Source of the DNA: Carallia brachiata
Taxonomy: Eukaryota; Streptophyta; Magnoliopsida; Malpighiales; Rhizophoraceae
Length of the DNA: 64,000 bases
Direction of reading: 5' to 3'
NCBI GenBank assembly: GCA_021464245.1
Contig: JADCRB010000035.1
Coordinates: 714,762-778,761, forward strand
Position numbers and translations under genes: made by a program. Below, in pieces: positions 22,441 to 35,091 of this stretch; the first letter of the stretch is position 1; every line of letters starts with the position of its first letter. The notes beneath the pieces are model-generated. The model had not been told where the DNA came from. It made no database searches and worked only from the letters and a program-made list of their open reading frames with translations.

Positions 22441-24885
22441 ATGACGAACCAGAATGTGGTTTTATCTAATGATAAGGCCCGCATTGATCATTTCACTATA
22501 ACAGTGTCGTTGCCCAGGTCAAGGGGATACATCACCATAACACAGAAGAAATGTGCAAATGAGATGGAGAATGGCAGTGGAGGAGGAGGAGGAGGAGGCA
22601 GAGATGACAACATCAATTCATGGGTGGAATCAATGAGAGATTCCTCTCCCATCCGCGTCAGGCCAACAGCTCCTCTTCCGTCGGAAACCGACGACAAAAA
22701 TTCTTGGATGGTTAGTATCATCTTGTATAGTTACGCAGGCTGAATTGGCTTTCGTGCTTTTTTATTTCTGGTCTTTAAAATGTTACTGATTATGGTCTTG
22801 TCTGGTTTGCAACTGTTGATGGAAATAACATTGGCCAGCTCAATCACCCTTCCGCTTTAAGCATGTTTGAGCAAATTGTGAGTGCTTCCAAGGGAAAGCA
22901 GATTGTGATGTTCCTCGACTATGATGGTACACTTTCACCTATCGTGGAAGATCCTGACCGAGCTTTTATGACCACTGATGTAATCAATTTGCCTTTGCCT
23001 TTTTGCTCATGCTTCCTCCATTTTCGCTGAATTAAGTCCCATCATTCTTGTCAATATTGTCTCATTGACCACTCATCTCTGCTTTCATTAGATGAGAGAA
23101 GCTGTCAGGGACGTTGCTCGATATTTTCCTACAGCTATTGTCACCGGAAGGTGCAGAGACAAGGTACCATCAATTCTCCTTTTGATCTTTTCTTTCTGGC
23201 CTCTTTTAAATGTAATAATTTACCCTTTTATTTTGTGCATTGTGCTTGCACTAATGCTGTTTTCTCCGCATCTTGCAGGTCTACAGCTTCGTAAGATTGG
23301 CTGAGCTTTACTATGCCGGCAGCCATGGAATGGACATCAAGGGGCCATCTAAGAACCACGAGTACAGTAAAGTAAGCACTCCCTTTCACTGTTCCTCTGA
23401 CCAGTGTTTTTTTATTAAAAATTATTCTTTAGAGCTAGTTGACCAGTAATCGAAGAAAAAAAAAATTAGAGGGTAGAGTAGAGTTTCGACCACTCCAGCA
23501 AAACTAGTCGTCGGACCAGCCTCTTTTTCACGCCTACTTTCGGTTGCTGATACACGTACGTTTGGAATTGTATCGTATTGATCATCAGGGTCAACAAGCA
23601 GTTCTTTTTCAACCTGCCAGCGAGTTTCTGCCAATGATTGACAAGGTTTGCTTTCCTATCCCTCCGGTCAATGCCACAGCTGCGTGCACGAAATCAAAAT
23701 TGTTAATTTTCAGAAATTTTCCAAAATTTCAGGTGTACGAGATTTTGCTGGAGCGGACGAAATCTATTCCAGGAGCTAGAGTTGAAAATAATAAATTTTG
23801 CTTGTCCGTACACTTCCGTTGTGTAGAGGAAAAGGTAATATAGAACAAACAAATTAAACCTCTACTTTTTTTTCCCATTTATCTTCCTCTTGGCTCTTGT
23901 ATTATAAAATTTACCTCAAAGAGACTGATGTCTCATAATAACTAACCGTTCGTTAATCATTATACCTTTGATTTGGCAGATGTGGGATGCATTGGCTGAG
24001 CAAGTTGGATTAGTACTCAATGATTATCCAAAGCTTAAATTAACTCAAGGGAGAAAGGTATTCCACATCTTTCACGGGTATTCCACATTTTTTCTGTTCA
24101 AAAAAAAAAAAAAAACAGAGAGAGAGAGAGAGAGGTATTCCACATCTTTCACGGGTGATCGTTGATTAAGCTTTCAATATCCAAAGGTTAAGAAAAATTT
24201 ATGGCAAAAGCAATTGACTAATATTCTCTCTTTTTTTATTGTTCTTTTTTTTCCCCGGGCCAGGTTTTGGAGATTCGACCAACCATTAAATGGGACAAGG
24301 GCAAAGCACTTGAGTTCTTGTTAGAATCGCTAGGTGAATATTTTCCCAAAATTTTTTCGTGTCTTTTCTTAATCTCTCTTAATAATGAACAATTTTCTAC
24401 GTTATATAATTATGTTTGCTAATGTCTTTATCTTCAGGATATGCCAATGCTAGTGATGTTATGCCTGTCTACATTGGCGACGATAGAACAGATGAGGATG
24501 CGTTCAAGGTCTCCATCTCATGCTCTTCGAATTAATTTTCTCCTTTTTTTTGGTTAATTCAAAACTTCTAGTCAATGTGCCATCCGTCATAAACAGGTTT
24601 TGCGCAAAAGAGGGCAGGGTCTTGGGATTCTTGTTTCTAAGGTTCCAAAAGAAACGAATGCGTCTTATTCTCTCAAAGAACCAGCGGAGGCAAGTTCTAT
24701 ATTTAAAAGAGAGAATTTTATTTTTTTTTCCTTGTTGAGATGTAAACATAATACTTGTAACATTGCCAATTTTTCAATATTTGCATGTTGACGTACTTAT
24801 AATTACATCAATGCAGGTTAAAGATTTTTTACGGTGTTTGGTGCAATGGAAGCAATTGTCGCTACGAGGACCATGTAGGGAGTAA
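22441..24885 (+). CDS. TPP: Trehalose-6-phosphate phosphatase
   Basis: Removes phosphate from trehalose-6-phosphate to give trehalose, controlling the sugar signal T6P. Eleven coding exons join in frame to 371 residues, the usual plant length: 22441-22710, 22839-22979, 23092-23163, 23279-23371, 23589-23645, 23733-23834, 23980-24057, 24264-24333, 24438-24508, 24597-24689, 24817-24885. Residues 1-90 are the variable N-terminus ([10 protein letters not shown]; a Gly run; SMRDSSPIR). HAD-phosphatase motifs follow: LDYDGTLSP at about 116-124 (nucleophile D117, acid D119), PTAIVTGR at about 150-157, lysine in IKWDKG near 283, and [10 protein letters not shown] at about 308-317. The start is the first ATG after the leader intron and gives a family-like N-terminus. 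The last intron begins with GC, and intron 7 carries a poly(A)/GA insertion that duplicates its donor. No frameshift or stop is present. Which of the several plant TPP paralogues it matches cannot be fixed from the sequence alone. Confidence 0.95.
24056..24156 (+). mobile_element. Tail-type micro-insertion in TPP intron 7, duplicating the splice donor
   Basis: A 24-bp perfect direct repeat (24056-24079 and 24133-24156, starting aggtattccacatc) flanks a short stub, 16 A and a (GA)n run. The first copy begins exactly at the exon 7 boundary AAAG|gtattc. The second therefore recreates a donor, GAGAG|gtattc, 77 bp downstream. Reading on past the normal donor stays open to a stop near 24163. Confidence 0.6.
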
Positions 24886-25047
24886 AAGCACAATTATTTA
24901 GAAGTAATTGACGCCACCCTCCTGAAAGTTGGTGGGTGGGCTGTTCAATATGTTATGTTTTTTTTTTTTTTTTGGTCCAATGTAATTTTTCTTGTTTGAA
25001 TTTTTTTTTTTTAAGAGAAGATACAATATGGGACAAAGGCATTCCAT

Positions 25048-25048
25048 T

Positions 25049-25127
<79 letters not shown>

Positions 25128-25139
25128 TGTTTGTGAGTT

Positions 25140-25180
<41 letters not shown>

Positions 25181-25197
25181 ATATATATATATATATG
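25048..25197 (+). repeat. Duplicated compound (CT)n(TA)n microsatellite
   Basis: Two successive blocks of (CT)n followed by (TA)n, each followed by a related spacer (tatgtattgtttgtgagttg / tatgtatttttttgttagttg). It begins about 160 bp after the TPP stop codon and may lie in the 3' UTR. Open frames across it are dipeptide repeats and not genes. Confidence 0.85.
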
Positions 25198-28100
25198 TAT
25201 TTTTTTGTTAGTTGTTCTACGTGCCATTGATCCAGAATGGAAAGTCGACTCACTTTTGAAGGGGGAAAAATAAAAAATAAAAAGAATGGAAGCCAAATAA
25301 TAATAAACAAATATTTTTGTGGTCATTCGTTCATATCGTAAACCTTTTTTGTTTAATGCCGTAACAGTGGTGACACATTTTTTAGGCAGCCGTAGAAGTA
25401 TGGAATACAAAAATAGATAATCTAGAGGATTCACATTCAACAAAAAATTAACAAACGTTTACCCCCTGTTTAGAGTATTCTAGTGTAGAAATAATAGACA
25501 AACGCTAGATGAGATTAACTTAGAGATAAATTGTATACTCTTTTATGTATATTATTGATAAGTTTATTATATATTAACTTTAGTTATATTATACATTATA
25601 AGTTTTTTAAAAAAATAAAAATGCAGACCTATTAAAAAGTTATGATGTGTAAAAAAAACGTTTGTGTTATTCTCTGCATCAGCTCTCTTCTGCCCATTCT
25701 GGTGTTATAATTAAGAAACTAAGAAACATTAAATTACGTAACGCTTTGTTATTTTATTTTCTGGTATTTTCGGTTACCTAAAACTTTCAGTAAAGTGGAA
25801 TGTTGCGCAGCGTTTTGCACCAATTTTAAGCGTAAGCATCAGTCGCGTCGATTTAGTATACTTATAGAGCAGCGAGTCCTCGTTAGACGTTATAAGCAAC
25901 CCAATAACTAGCGTGCTCATCTTATTAATTATTAATTAGTCAACTAATGGGCAACTTCTTTTCTTGCAAAGAGTTATGCGTTACAGTTAGTTTTAGTTCA
26001 TTTCGAAACCTTTTCACACATGTTGACCCTCGAAGAACTAGTTTGTGCATTCTTCAAGGCCATAGTATTTTAAGAATGAGCATTTTATTAATCACATGGA
26101 TAATCTCAATCCTGCATACGGAAAGCAAGAGTGACAGTTACAGTCCCCTCAAGAAAGATTTGCGCTAGTCACACCGTATGTTGGACTTCTACATCCAATT
26201 ACTCACACACAAATAAAGGCATATTTTATTCAAATTATTATATCCTATGATTATAGTGAAAATATATATTAGTTGTCGAAGGAACATTTTCCTTTAAAAA
26301 ATACAGCGCTTGAAAACAGAAATAATTCTTCTTCAGATGATGTCACTGCATACATGGCATTGCTTGTAGCTCTAGTACTCTATTATTCTTATTCTACCTT
26401 GTAACGACTAGGTCCTTCTACATGCTGCATAGATTATGGAAAGCAATGTAGCAATTACTGTTTGAGATATATATGAGATGCAGGCCGCAGGTGTTTTGCT
26501 TTGTTTATTTCTTCGAGATTTGGATAAAGGCTAATGCACGAATTGTGAGCAGTCAAAACTCAGATTGTAAGTTTCTTGAACTTAGAGTTTTATAATTAGT
26601 CTCACGACGCTGGTGACCACACCAGCATCCTTTAATATATAATGAGTAGGGCTAAAAATTTAGTATAAATGGAGGAACTCTTTGTAACAGTTGTAAAGAT
26701 ACCGGGCAAGTGAGAACCAAGACACTAAATATGAGACATTACGACTGATTCAGGGATAGATATACTCAATAATACGAAAATAAACATTATTTAAGTATTA
26801 ATTTAATTTTGTTTACTATTTTCTAGTCCTATACTCATAATTAAGTGTGCAAAATTTATTCAATTGGGACAACAAATTGTTATATGCTTACTTTTTGGAT
26901 TTTTCCAAGCTGAATTTTTATTCACGTACGACCATCTTTAATGAGATTCCATCACATTCATACTATAAACCATCATAAATCCGAGCATATAAATTGCAAT
27001 TAGGTTAACTGTCTTTGCTTTGACTAGGCAACAAATAAAAGGCATTTTCTTTCAAAAGCGAATATGAGTACAAAAATGAGGACCTGCCAAATAGGTGGGA
27101 TAGTTGTTAGGCGAGATTTTCAACTGAGAGTTTTGAAATTCGATTCTCAGTTTTTCGCTCATCGGCTTCATTTCTTATAATGGTAGACTATTTCCATGGA
27201 TTGTAAGAGTTTTAAAAATTAAAAAAAATATTAATAACAAGAGGCCTCTTGAAAATATGATGGCTCCTACAGAAGTAGTTAATCTACACTGACAGAACAT
27301 CGATGAAAATGACTGATGAGCAAGTTCTCTTCGTAATGCTGAGGCTAAGTAATTAAGCATATGCCACAGAAATAGTAAGCATCTTATCCGCATGCTCATT
27401 TGCACCTAGTTAATGATGCATAAAGCCATAAAGTCGGTGACAATATATACATTGTAGCTACTTGATACCAAATACGTACTCATTCTGAAGTGATAACTCT
27501 TAAGCCGATCTTATCTTACCCTGATAGTCATGCATACAATATCTCTTCACCCATGGCCAAGATAACAATAGCTAGCAGTAATTAAGGACAGATTTTAAAT
27601 GTGATCGTAAGCTTTTCGAAAAAGAGGAGCAACTAGCTGGGACCTCATTTAAAAGAAAATCTTTTGTTATAGTTAGATGGTCGATGGGTAGTACATATAT
27701 TTCTATAGTAACCAGTAATTAAGCAATAATCCCACAACAAAGACAAGAGAACGAGCAAAAGTAAGATATTAGATACTAAGGGAATGGAAACGAAAGTCAT
27801 TGCATAGGAACAGAAACATAGAGGAAAGCTAATTGGGCACGCAGATTTGGGAGAGCCCACCTTAGTAGATCGAAGGAATCTCAAAGTGGTTTTCTAATGG
27901 ATCAAAATTTATAGTTTAGTTGTTATTTTCAAGGGTTAGGTGGCGAAAGGGAAACCCACTAATTAGATGAAAGGGATCCCTGGTTGAGGAGGAGTTGGAA
28001 TCCACTTAAAGTGCTCGATGTGAACCAGACATAAACATTGTATGGCGACACCCAGCATGCTTCCAAACGACGGAAAAATGCACTCCTTGCTTTCTATATC

Positions 28101-28393
28101 AGACGTGTAAAGAAAAGGTTCCACAACTTCCACTAGATTCAGCCCATAATTGGTGCCCTCTTAAAAAACTAAAATGATTAAACTAAGTTAGAGATGCTCC
28201 AATTATTGGTGGGAAAGAAGCACTTCCATGAGTAGCTATTAATAATTAGGAAATAATTATTAAAAGACAATATTAAGTAGTTTCACTTAAATAACTTTAA
28301 AGTAATTATACAGACTCATTACCGATATCTGATAAAATTTTTTTTATTTTTTTAAGAATTCAATGATTCAACGACTCGAATTATTTGAAACTA

Positions 28394-28559
28394 TCTAAAT
28401 TAAACACCAAATTTATTTCCTTTTTATCTTCACTTTCTGATTCACTTGTAGCAGATCTCACTCAAAACTTTCACAAGTCGTGGTCCTGTGAAAATACACC
28501 GGTTTGATTTCCTATAAAGTAGATGTGTAGTGCTTTCTGCAGTCCAAAAAAAAAAAAAA
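28394..28559 (+). mobile_element. Possible short SINE
   Basis: About 165 bp ending in 14 A, with a B-box-like ccggtttgatttcc, flanked by the 8-bp direct repeat tgaaacta (28386 and 28560). The short flanking repeat and lack of a second copy make this tentative. Confidence 0.4.
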
Positions 28560-30452
28560 TGAAACTACTAATTGATTATTGTTGTTTAATTAGCATTGTT
28601 AAGCCATTCTCTGCATCCCAAAGTTATAGCTAATCCCGTAATGCACACCAATTAACGACCTGTGGCCATTATATATAATTATCATAGACACTTGCCTGTG
28701 GTTTAACTTTAATGCAAGCTACAAGCATGTTCTGGCATGCATTAAATTAGTTTTGCTGCTTCTGGTAAAATCTCTACACTTTGGGAATGATCCGATTGGG
28801 TGTCTAAATTTTAGCACTAGGATACTCAATAATGGGCCATTAGAGACGTGTCGTTCTACCCAAATTGGTCCCCGCCTAGCTAGGAGGTTGGTTTATTGAT
28901 TTTATCATAAGAAAATTGAAGGAATTGGTACGGCATTTGAGATAATTCATTACCTATATCTGACCACCCATATGGGCCTTGTCATGGGGAGCAAATGATC
29001 ACTGTGTGTTTGTATACCACCTGCCACCCTGATGGGATCTTCCCGTAATACGTAGAGGAATCTTGTGCACAATTTTTCTTTTTTCTTTTTCGTTTGTTTT
29101 TTTTGTTTCCTTCATTCTCAATGCACCAAGTTCACACACTTCCTGGGTCTGGAAAAATGTAAGTTTTACCTCTATTTTTATTATTATTATTATTATTTTT
29201 TTATAAAAAGACTATTTTTACACCCAAACTCTTAACTTCTAGTTCAATTCCAGGTCACTTCCGGTTCACAACGGAACAAACTTTTCAAGGCTCGTCCTTT
29301 CTTCTTTTTCACTGAAGGCCCAACTAATGACACCGACACAAAGGAAAACAAACTTACCCATGCCGGTATATGATAACTATATATAATTCAGTGGGTATGC
29401 AGGAAGGAGGAAAGCTTCAATTCATGATAGAAGAAGTAGTGTGAGTTGGTTGAATAATGACGTTAACGAGGAATCCATCTCAATTTAAAGGCGCGATCAT
29501 TCCCATATTACCTGTCTTTTGTTGGAAAAAAAAAAAAAAAAGCAAGAAAGAGGTAGGTTTTGAAATTGTGTATCTTTGGAAAAAGTGGTGTTGATCTTTT
29601 CTTTGGCAAGTACAACAGTCCTAATCACCTTGCCAACTTTTAGTTCGCAAAACACTTTGCCTTGTCTCGTGCGATGTTCTCCGCCGAAATTGTCTCTCGA
29701 TGCACTGTGACGGAGCCATTTTGCAATGCTCAATGCTAAAGTATTGCCGCAATATATCTCAGTTTAAATGGAAAATTTTAATTATTTTATTAAAATGCCA
29801 TACAAAATTATTCACTGTGACAATCAACATTAATGGTTTTTGTTAAAACCTACAGTACCAGAAAGCTTTAATCTATTAGATTATTAGTAGATTGATTAAT
29901 AAAACTCTTATTATATGTTTCCATATTTCTATTTCGTCTGTGTGACTTACTTTTGGTTTTCTCGATAAATTAAGAAGGTTATTTGGCATTTTGAGGAAAC
30001 AAGGAACGGAAACCACCCAGCTATCAATTTAGCTCTCTTCTTTATATTTGATTCCATGATTTTATCTCTATCTAGCTTAGACCTGCACTTGGAATATTTT
30101 AGCCTCGCTTTGGCCATTTTCCTGAATTTGCCATTTGTAGAATCAGGGATAACTGATTTCAACAGTAATCCTAATTGCAAAATTGGCCAAATAGGCATTC
30201 GAGGACAATGCTAACTAAGATATTTTTATTTTTATTTTTTTGTTGTTATTAGAAGTTTGGGGATAATAAGAGTTTCCTCGTCTCAGGGTTAAGGAGTACT
30301 TACAGATCATCAAAGGCACCTACAAATTACTAAGAATTGCATTAATAACTTATGTATCATACATCTACAAAAAAAAAAAACTCTAAAAACAGTTAGCCAA
30401 ATTCAAATTCATCAGAGGTCAGCAATGCTCAAATTCATGACGTAGCCATTAA

Positions 30453-30547
30453 AAATTAGAATCCTTAATCGTCGACTAAGACTTTTTCTTTTTGTTTTTT
30501 TTTTTGGTCTGCAAAATTAGAATCCTTAATCATCGAGTAAGACTTTT
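30453..30547 (-). mobile_element. Tail-only poly(A) micro-insertion with long direct repeats (minus)
   Basis: A repeat of about 34 bp beginning aaattagaatccttaatc, with two mismatches, flanks an insert that on the minus strand reads gcagacc followed by A-rich tail. The direct repeats are longer than usual for target-primed insertion, so an unequal duplication is an alternative. Confidence 0.5.
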
Positions 30548-31254
30548 CTTTTCTTTTTTTTCTTTTTTTTTTTTTTTTGGTACTGTCTTTTTTTTTTTTT
30601 TTTTTGGCACTGAAATCCGTCGACAGGCGACAGAGGGTGACATTCGTCGGCCCAACCCATAGAATTTAGCAAGAACGGCAACTAATGAATAGACACGGAA
30701 AACCGTGGGCCTTGAGCCATAAGTTTGGACTTTCCTCCTAATAATACAACAAGTCCAAAAGAGCAACATGTGGTGAGATGGCGCCACGGACAAGATTGAG
30801 GCTGCTGAGGAGAAGAATTTGATGTGCAAAATTCTGGACCTCCTGCGTGTGGGCGTCACTCTATTTTTTCATTTGAAGGACAGAGAAAATAAAAAATACT
30901 GAACCCTTTGTTTTTTCAATAATTTGCTGGACTAAATGTTGGAATTTCGTAGAAATGTGAGAAATGGAAAATCCTTCAACACCCGATTCAGAAAGGAGGA
31001 TTAGCGAGAAAATTAAATACAGAAAAAGCCAATGCCAGGTTTGATCGCTCCAAAAAAATGCTACACCGTTCAACATTTATCGCATCAAAAGATATTAGAC
31101 ATATTAAACCCAAAAAAAAAAAAAATCAACCAATTGGATTACTTACAATGGAATTCTATCAATCAAAGATTCAAGATATTACAAATCTATCACCACACCA
31201 CCAATGTCACCATTGCAGCTGGCTGTATCATTTCCGATGAAATTTTGGCTAACG

Positions 31255-32014
31255 CTAGCGATTGGTTTGACATTCCTGAGAACGAATATGCGTACCTGCT
31301 GCCAATGTATCTACCTCGAAGTCACAAATTACGACGAGATTCGCATTCCCAGTTTTGAAACTATCAACTTTCATTCTCACTGGGACATTTATCTCCAGAG
31401 ACAATGGGACATGCACTTTCGACAGGCCATTTCTTATGCTATTTTCTATATCTTTAGGCAACGCTATGCCTGAGCCATTGAGGGCTATCCCAATTTGGGT
31501 CGAATTTTTGGTTTCTTGATGGAACGCTGGAAATTTCCCTGTTGCGATCTTCTGTTGCTTGAACAAAAGAGAAGTTACGCCGTCTTGCTTGTACAAAATG
31601 TCAGATCTTCCATTTGGGTTATCGACTCGTAACGTAATGCCGTACTCTGGTTGCGAATGGTTTCCATGAGAAAGCTGGTTCCTGACAATAAGATTCCGGA
31701 CTTGAAATTGCGGATTCCGGGGCTTCAGGAAAGCAAAAGACAGGCCTATTGAGAGGGCAATGGCGACCGCAGCAATGGCAACCGTGATAAGGCAGCACCA
31801 GAAGCAAGAACAACAGGCCTATGCTTCTTTGCTTCCGGGTTCAGGTGCCGTCGAGCAATCAAGGCATTTTCTGGGGGCGGAACGCGATAAATTTGATCTT
31901 TAGGGACTTGAACAACGTACGTGCCGGACTCAAATGTGGGTTCGGTTTGAGCAGCAAAGGGTCGTGGATTTCAGGTTTTGCGTCAGAATATGGGACTGAG
32001 ACCCGCTCCGCCAT
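31255..32014 (-). CDS. NDR1/HIN1-like protein, NHL13 type (two single-base gaps)
   Basis: NHL proteins are plasma-membrane proteins linked to defence. The start MAERVSVPYSD at 32014 and the end HIRSQECQTNR at 31255 give about 253 residues after two one-base corrections, close to the 260 of Arabidopsis NHL13. In order: a cytosolic N-terminus with the family signature TYVVQVPKDQIYRVPPPENA (residues about 32-51); a Cys-rich stretch and one transmembrane segment (about 69-96, CCLITVAIAAVAIALSIGLSF); then a LEA_2-type domain with the hallmark DNPN, LPAF-like FPAFHQ and VPVRMKVDS strands. The frame breaks at about 31938-31940 (a C is missing on the coding strand near aaccc) and about 31816-31817 (a base is missing in ggcctgttg). 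There is no intron, as usual for the family. No stop lies in the corrected frame, so sequence error is more likely than decay. Confidence 0.85.
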
Positions 32015-32139
32015 GGAAAAATGGCGAGGGGTGGCAGAGACAGGGTTGTTGGTGTATGTAAAATCGGAAATTGGAGGTAGCTTCGCATGGGAAATGGTGG
32101 AAGTGGCATGTGTCAGGTTGGATTGGTTAGGTTTGTAAA

Positions 32140-32202
32140 GTCAATTTTTGGTTTGGAAACAAATAATAACACACTATTAATAGATGTTGTTTACTGGGTC
32201 AA
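32140..32202 (-). promoter_or_regulatory. Two W-box-like sites upstream of the NHL gene
   Basis: On the gene strand TTGAC occurs at 32140-32144 and TTGACC at 32197-32202, roughly 126-190 bp before the ATG. W-boxes bind WRKY factors and would suit a defence-responsive NHL gene, but short motifs like these occur often by chance. Confidence 0.3.
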
Positions 32203-33818
32203 TTTAGTAATGTAATGGTCATCGTGGAACCAATAGGTGTGGGTAAGGCCCAAATAAAGGGGACTTAAAATTTGTCTAAAATAGGCGATGAATTGAAGTA
32301 ACGTACCTATTATCAGATTATTATTTAACATTTTATTTTTTTCTTCACTTTATACATTTGAGTTGCAAGCATACGTCGGATTGATCAAATAAAAAAACAT
32401 ACAATCAAATGCAAACACTAAAAACAGTATGATTTGAATAAAAATCTTTTACTACTATAATATTATATAAGTGAACTGATTAACTCAAAAATTTTAATTA
32501 TTAAATGAAATTAAGATGATCGCATGTTTGAATGTACTAACAAATATTAGTTGAAAAATACATGACAATAAGGGGTCAATCAAGTGTACGAGACAGGAGC
32601 ACAGTTTTTCGACAGCCATTAATGCTTCAAACAGTCTCATCCTTTGTGAAGAAGGTGTAGGCACTAATTAAAGTGTCAGATAGCTTAGATTAGATGAACC
32701 AAGCTGGCAAAAAATAGGTGCCGAACTGGCTTTCACGCAGTCTTTGTGTTTTTTTTTTTTTTTCTTTTGTGGATAGAAATTTAGATGCGGAGAAATTATC
32801 TCAATTTAAGATTGAGAAAAACTTCACATTTCAAGAGTATCACAAAAAAAAAAAAAAATCACTAATAAGACTTAAAAACCTTGTCTTTTCTCTAGTTATC
32901 GAATTGGCGGCAGGATCCAACTGAGGCCCATCCATTCAATGGCCTCAACCTTTCGGTTGAAAAATAGTTTCCGATGGGCCTTGATCTTGGATAGTCAACC
33001 TGAAACCGATCTGACAGAGTTGAAAATTGGAAGTGAAACCACCGGCCAGTCGGCCACCGGCATAGAGCGGGGCCACATCAATGGCCAACCCAGTAATTGC
33101 ATTTTCCATTTTTTTCTCAAATTACTGTCAGAACAATCCACAACCGGCTTGCTAGTGGATGACCGAGGGAGCAGGGACCAGGCTGTTGATGTCTATCTAT
33201 AATCAAAAGATTCAAAATACCAAAAAAGCAACATCACAATCGTAGCTAGGAAGAAGCGTTGGCGTCAAAGGATAACATATATCTAAAGTCTGAATACAAT
33301 AGTATGGAACTGGCCGCATAGGCATAATTAATTTGACAACATCTCTCTCTCTCTCTTTGTAGTTATCCGAAAAATAAACCCCAGAATGAATAAATTAGTT
33401 TTCAGTTGCTTCAATCTTCCAACAATAATTTTAATAAAAGAGGATTAGGGTCAACTGCTGTTTTTTTTTTGGCACAAGTTCAGTAAGATATGGAATCCTG
33501 ATAAAGTCCATCCACCGATGCATGCCATCATCTCGATGATGAATTGATGATAGTCGTTAGCCAACAGCCTATCAAGACAAAACTAATCCAATATATTAGA
33601 GTACATAGAGCCACTCAGCAGCTAGGCTTCCAATGGCCCGGCCTGTCAAAATAGGTGCTAAAACTGCGAACATAGATTTCATTGAACACCAATTCACGTG
33701 ATCATTAGTTTTAATTAGTTTTATTAAGAGTGTTATCGAAATTTTAGCTTTTACTATATTTTTTTCTCTTATTTTTTTATATAAATTTAATTCTCTTCCA
33801 ATATCAAAAAAAGGAAAA

Positions 33819-33872
33819 GATTTCATCAATTGATTTGACCCAAAAAAAAAAAAAAAGGATTTCATCAATTGA
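33819..33872 (+). mobile_element. Tail-only poly(A) micro-insertion
   Basis: A perfect 15-bp direct repeat gatttcatcaattga (33819-33833 and 33858-33872) encloses only tttgaccc, about 15 A and a g. This is the cleanest example in the window, with no room for any element body. Confidence 0.7.
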
Positions 33873-34065
33873 ATATTATTAACAAAAAAAAGATTAACAT
33901 GAGCACAAACGCGCTTATTTATTCTAATTTTCCCAAAATGGGCCCTATAAATTTTAATAATATGGGTTTTTCCCGTTGTAAATTTAAAACTAAATAGACA
34001 ACAAACAGAATCAGGAAAGAAATCAAGCAAGGAAGGAAAGTATGACTTGGAATCTCAACTTTCAA

Positions 34066-34377
34066 CTAGCTGAGGTAATAACATAGTTGGTCAACTGACA
34101 TACTTTTTTCATTTATGACCTTAGTTTGAATCTCGTTAGTTGAGGCGTTGCTCTCTTAGAAGAAGCCTAGCAATATTTAGTATGCACGCGTTTTGATTTA
34201 TGATTCGCAACATTTAGTCAGTTTAAGAGAATCACGCACGATCCCAACAATACTTATGAGATCAGTCCTTTTTTATAAATGAGGTTGAATGAGTATCAAA
34301 CAAATAACCCCTAATTCAACCCGCAAATCTAATAACTGATATATCTGTTACAAATTTTTATTTTACCAAAAAAAAAA
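34066..34377 (+). mobile_element. SINE-like element, about 310 bp
   Basis: Flanked by a 15-bp direct repeat aatctcaactttcaa / aatctcaaccttcaa (34051 and 34378, one mismatch). It opens with tRNA-like boxes (catagttggtcaactg, then ttagtttgaatctcg) and ends with about 12 A. The body has no open frame. Confidence 0.65.
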
Positions 34378-34976
34378 AATCTCAACCTTCAAAATGTTGC
34401 TCCCAACCAGATGAACGTTGATAAACAGCTGTCCTTGCGGGTACGTACACCCAAGCAACCATAATTTGGTTAAAAATCCGACGCATAAGGATTATTATTA
34501 TATTATAATAATAAGTTGGAGTAGGTCCCACGATTCCCTCGAGTTCAACGGTCCAGATATAGAACGCAACCGTGGACTCTCTCTCTCTCAAAAAACACGC
34601 CCATTTGCTTGGCTGTTCTGGCTCCCTTCAAGTCTCAACCCCCTGTGCCCAATTTGCCCACCCACAAAAAATATCTCGTTGTTACTATTAACTATTTAAT
34701 TAATTAATTAATTAAATGAAAAAATCTTTATGAGCTGCACCAAAACCAAACGGGTGCGTAACCCCCTTTATATTACTTGAATAACATTTTATATCATATA
34801 TAATATATAATAAAATTGTATAAAAAATTATACAAATTTCCCGTACTTTGTATAAAAAAATTTCATGTAATATAAAATATTTTATACATTATAACGTGTA
34901 AGAATGTGAACACGTGTAGTCTTAATTAAATTGAGAATTTTATTATATAAATACATTAATTATTAGAGAAAAAGTG

Positions 34977-35091
34977 TCAATTATTTTATTTAACTAAATA
35001 ATTATTATTTTTAATAAAAAAATTAATAAAAAATATATTTATTTTTTATTATAAATATTAATTATTTAATTTTATAAATTAATTAATTAAT
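34977..35091. mobile_element. Small AT-rich palindromic MITE, copy A
   Basis: A self-complementary AT-only stretch with the core ttttattataaatattaat shared with copies at 58755-58880 and 59926-60050. It is non-coding. AT-only sequence aligns easily by chance, so family membership rests on the shared order of blocks. Confidence 0.45.

Larger units (their letters stand above)
25198..31254. other. Intergenic DNA between TPP and the NHL gene
   Basis: About 6 kb without a supportable gene. It includes a possible SINE relic at about 27085-27235 (gtgggatagttgttaggcg, then gaaattcgattctca, then an A-rich end), an (ATT)n run at about 29176-29202, and duplicated T runs with ggtactg/ggcactg at 30560-30612. 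The micro-insertion and SINE in this stretch are listed separately. Confidence 0.5.

Noticed and set aside
25011..25443. Open frames made of Arg-Glu or Tyr-Ile dipeptide repeats
   Set aside because: Direct translation of GA and TA microsatellites.
29497..30198. Two minus-strand open frames (78 and 83 codons) as small genes
   Set aside because: No homology recognised, no promoter or splice support, and they run through A or T runs.
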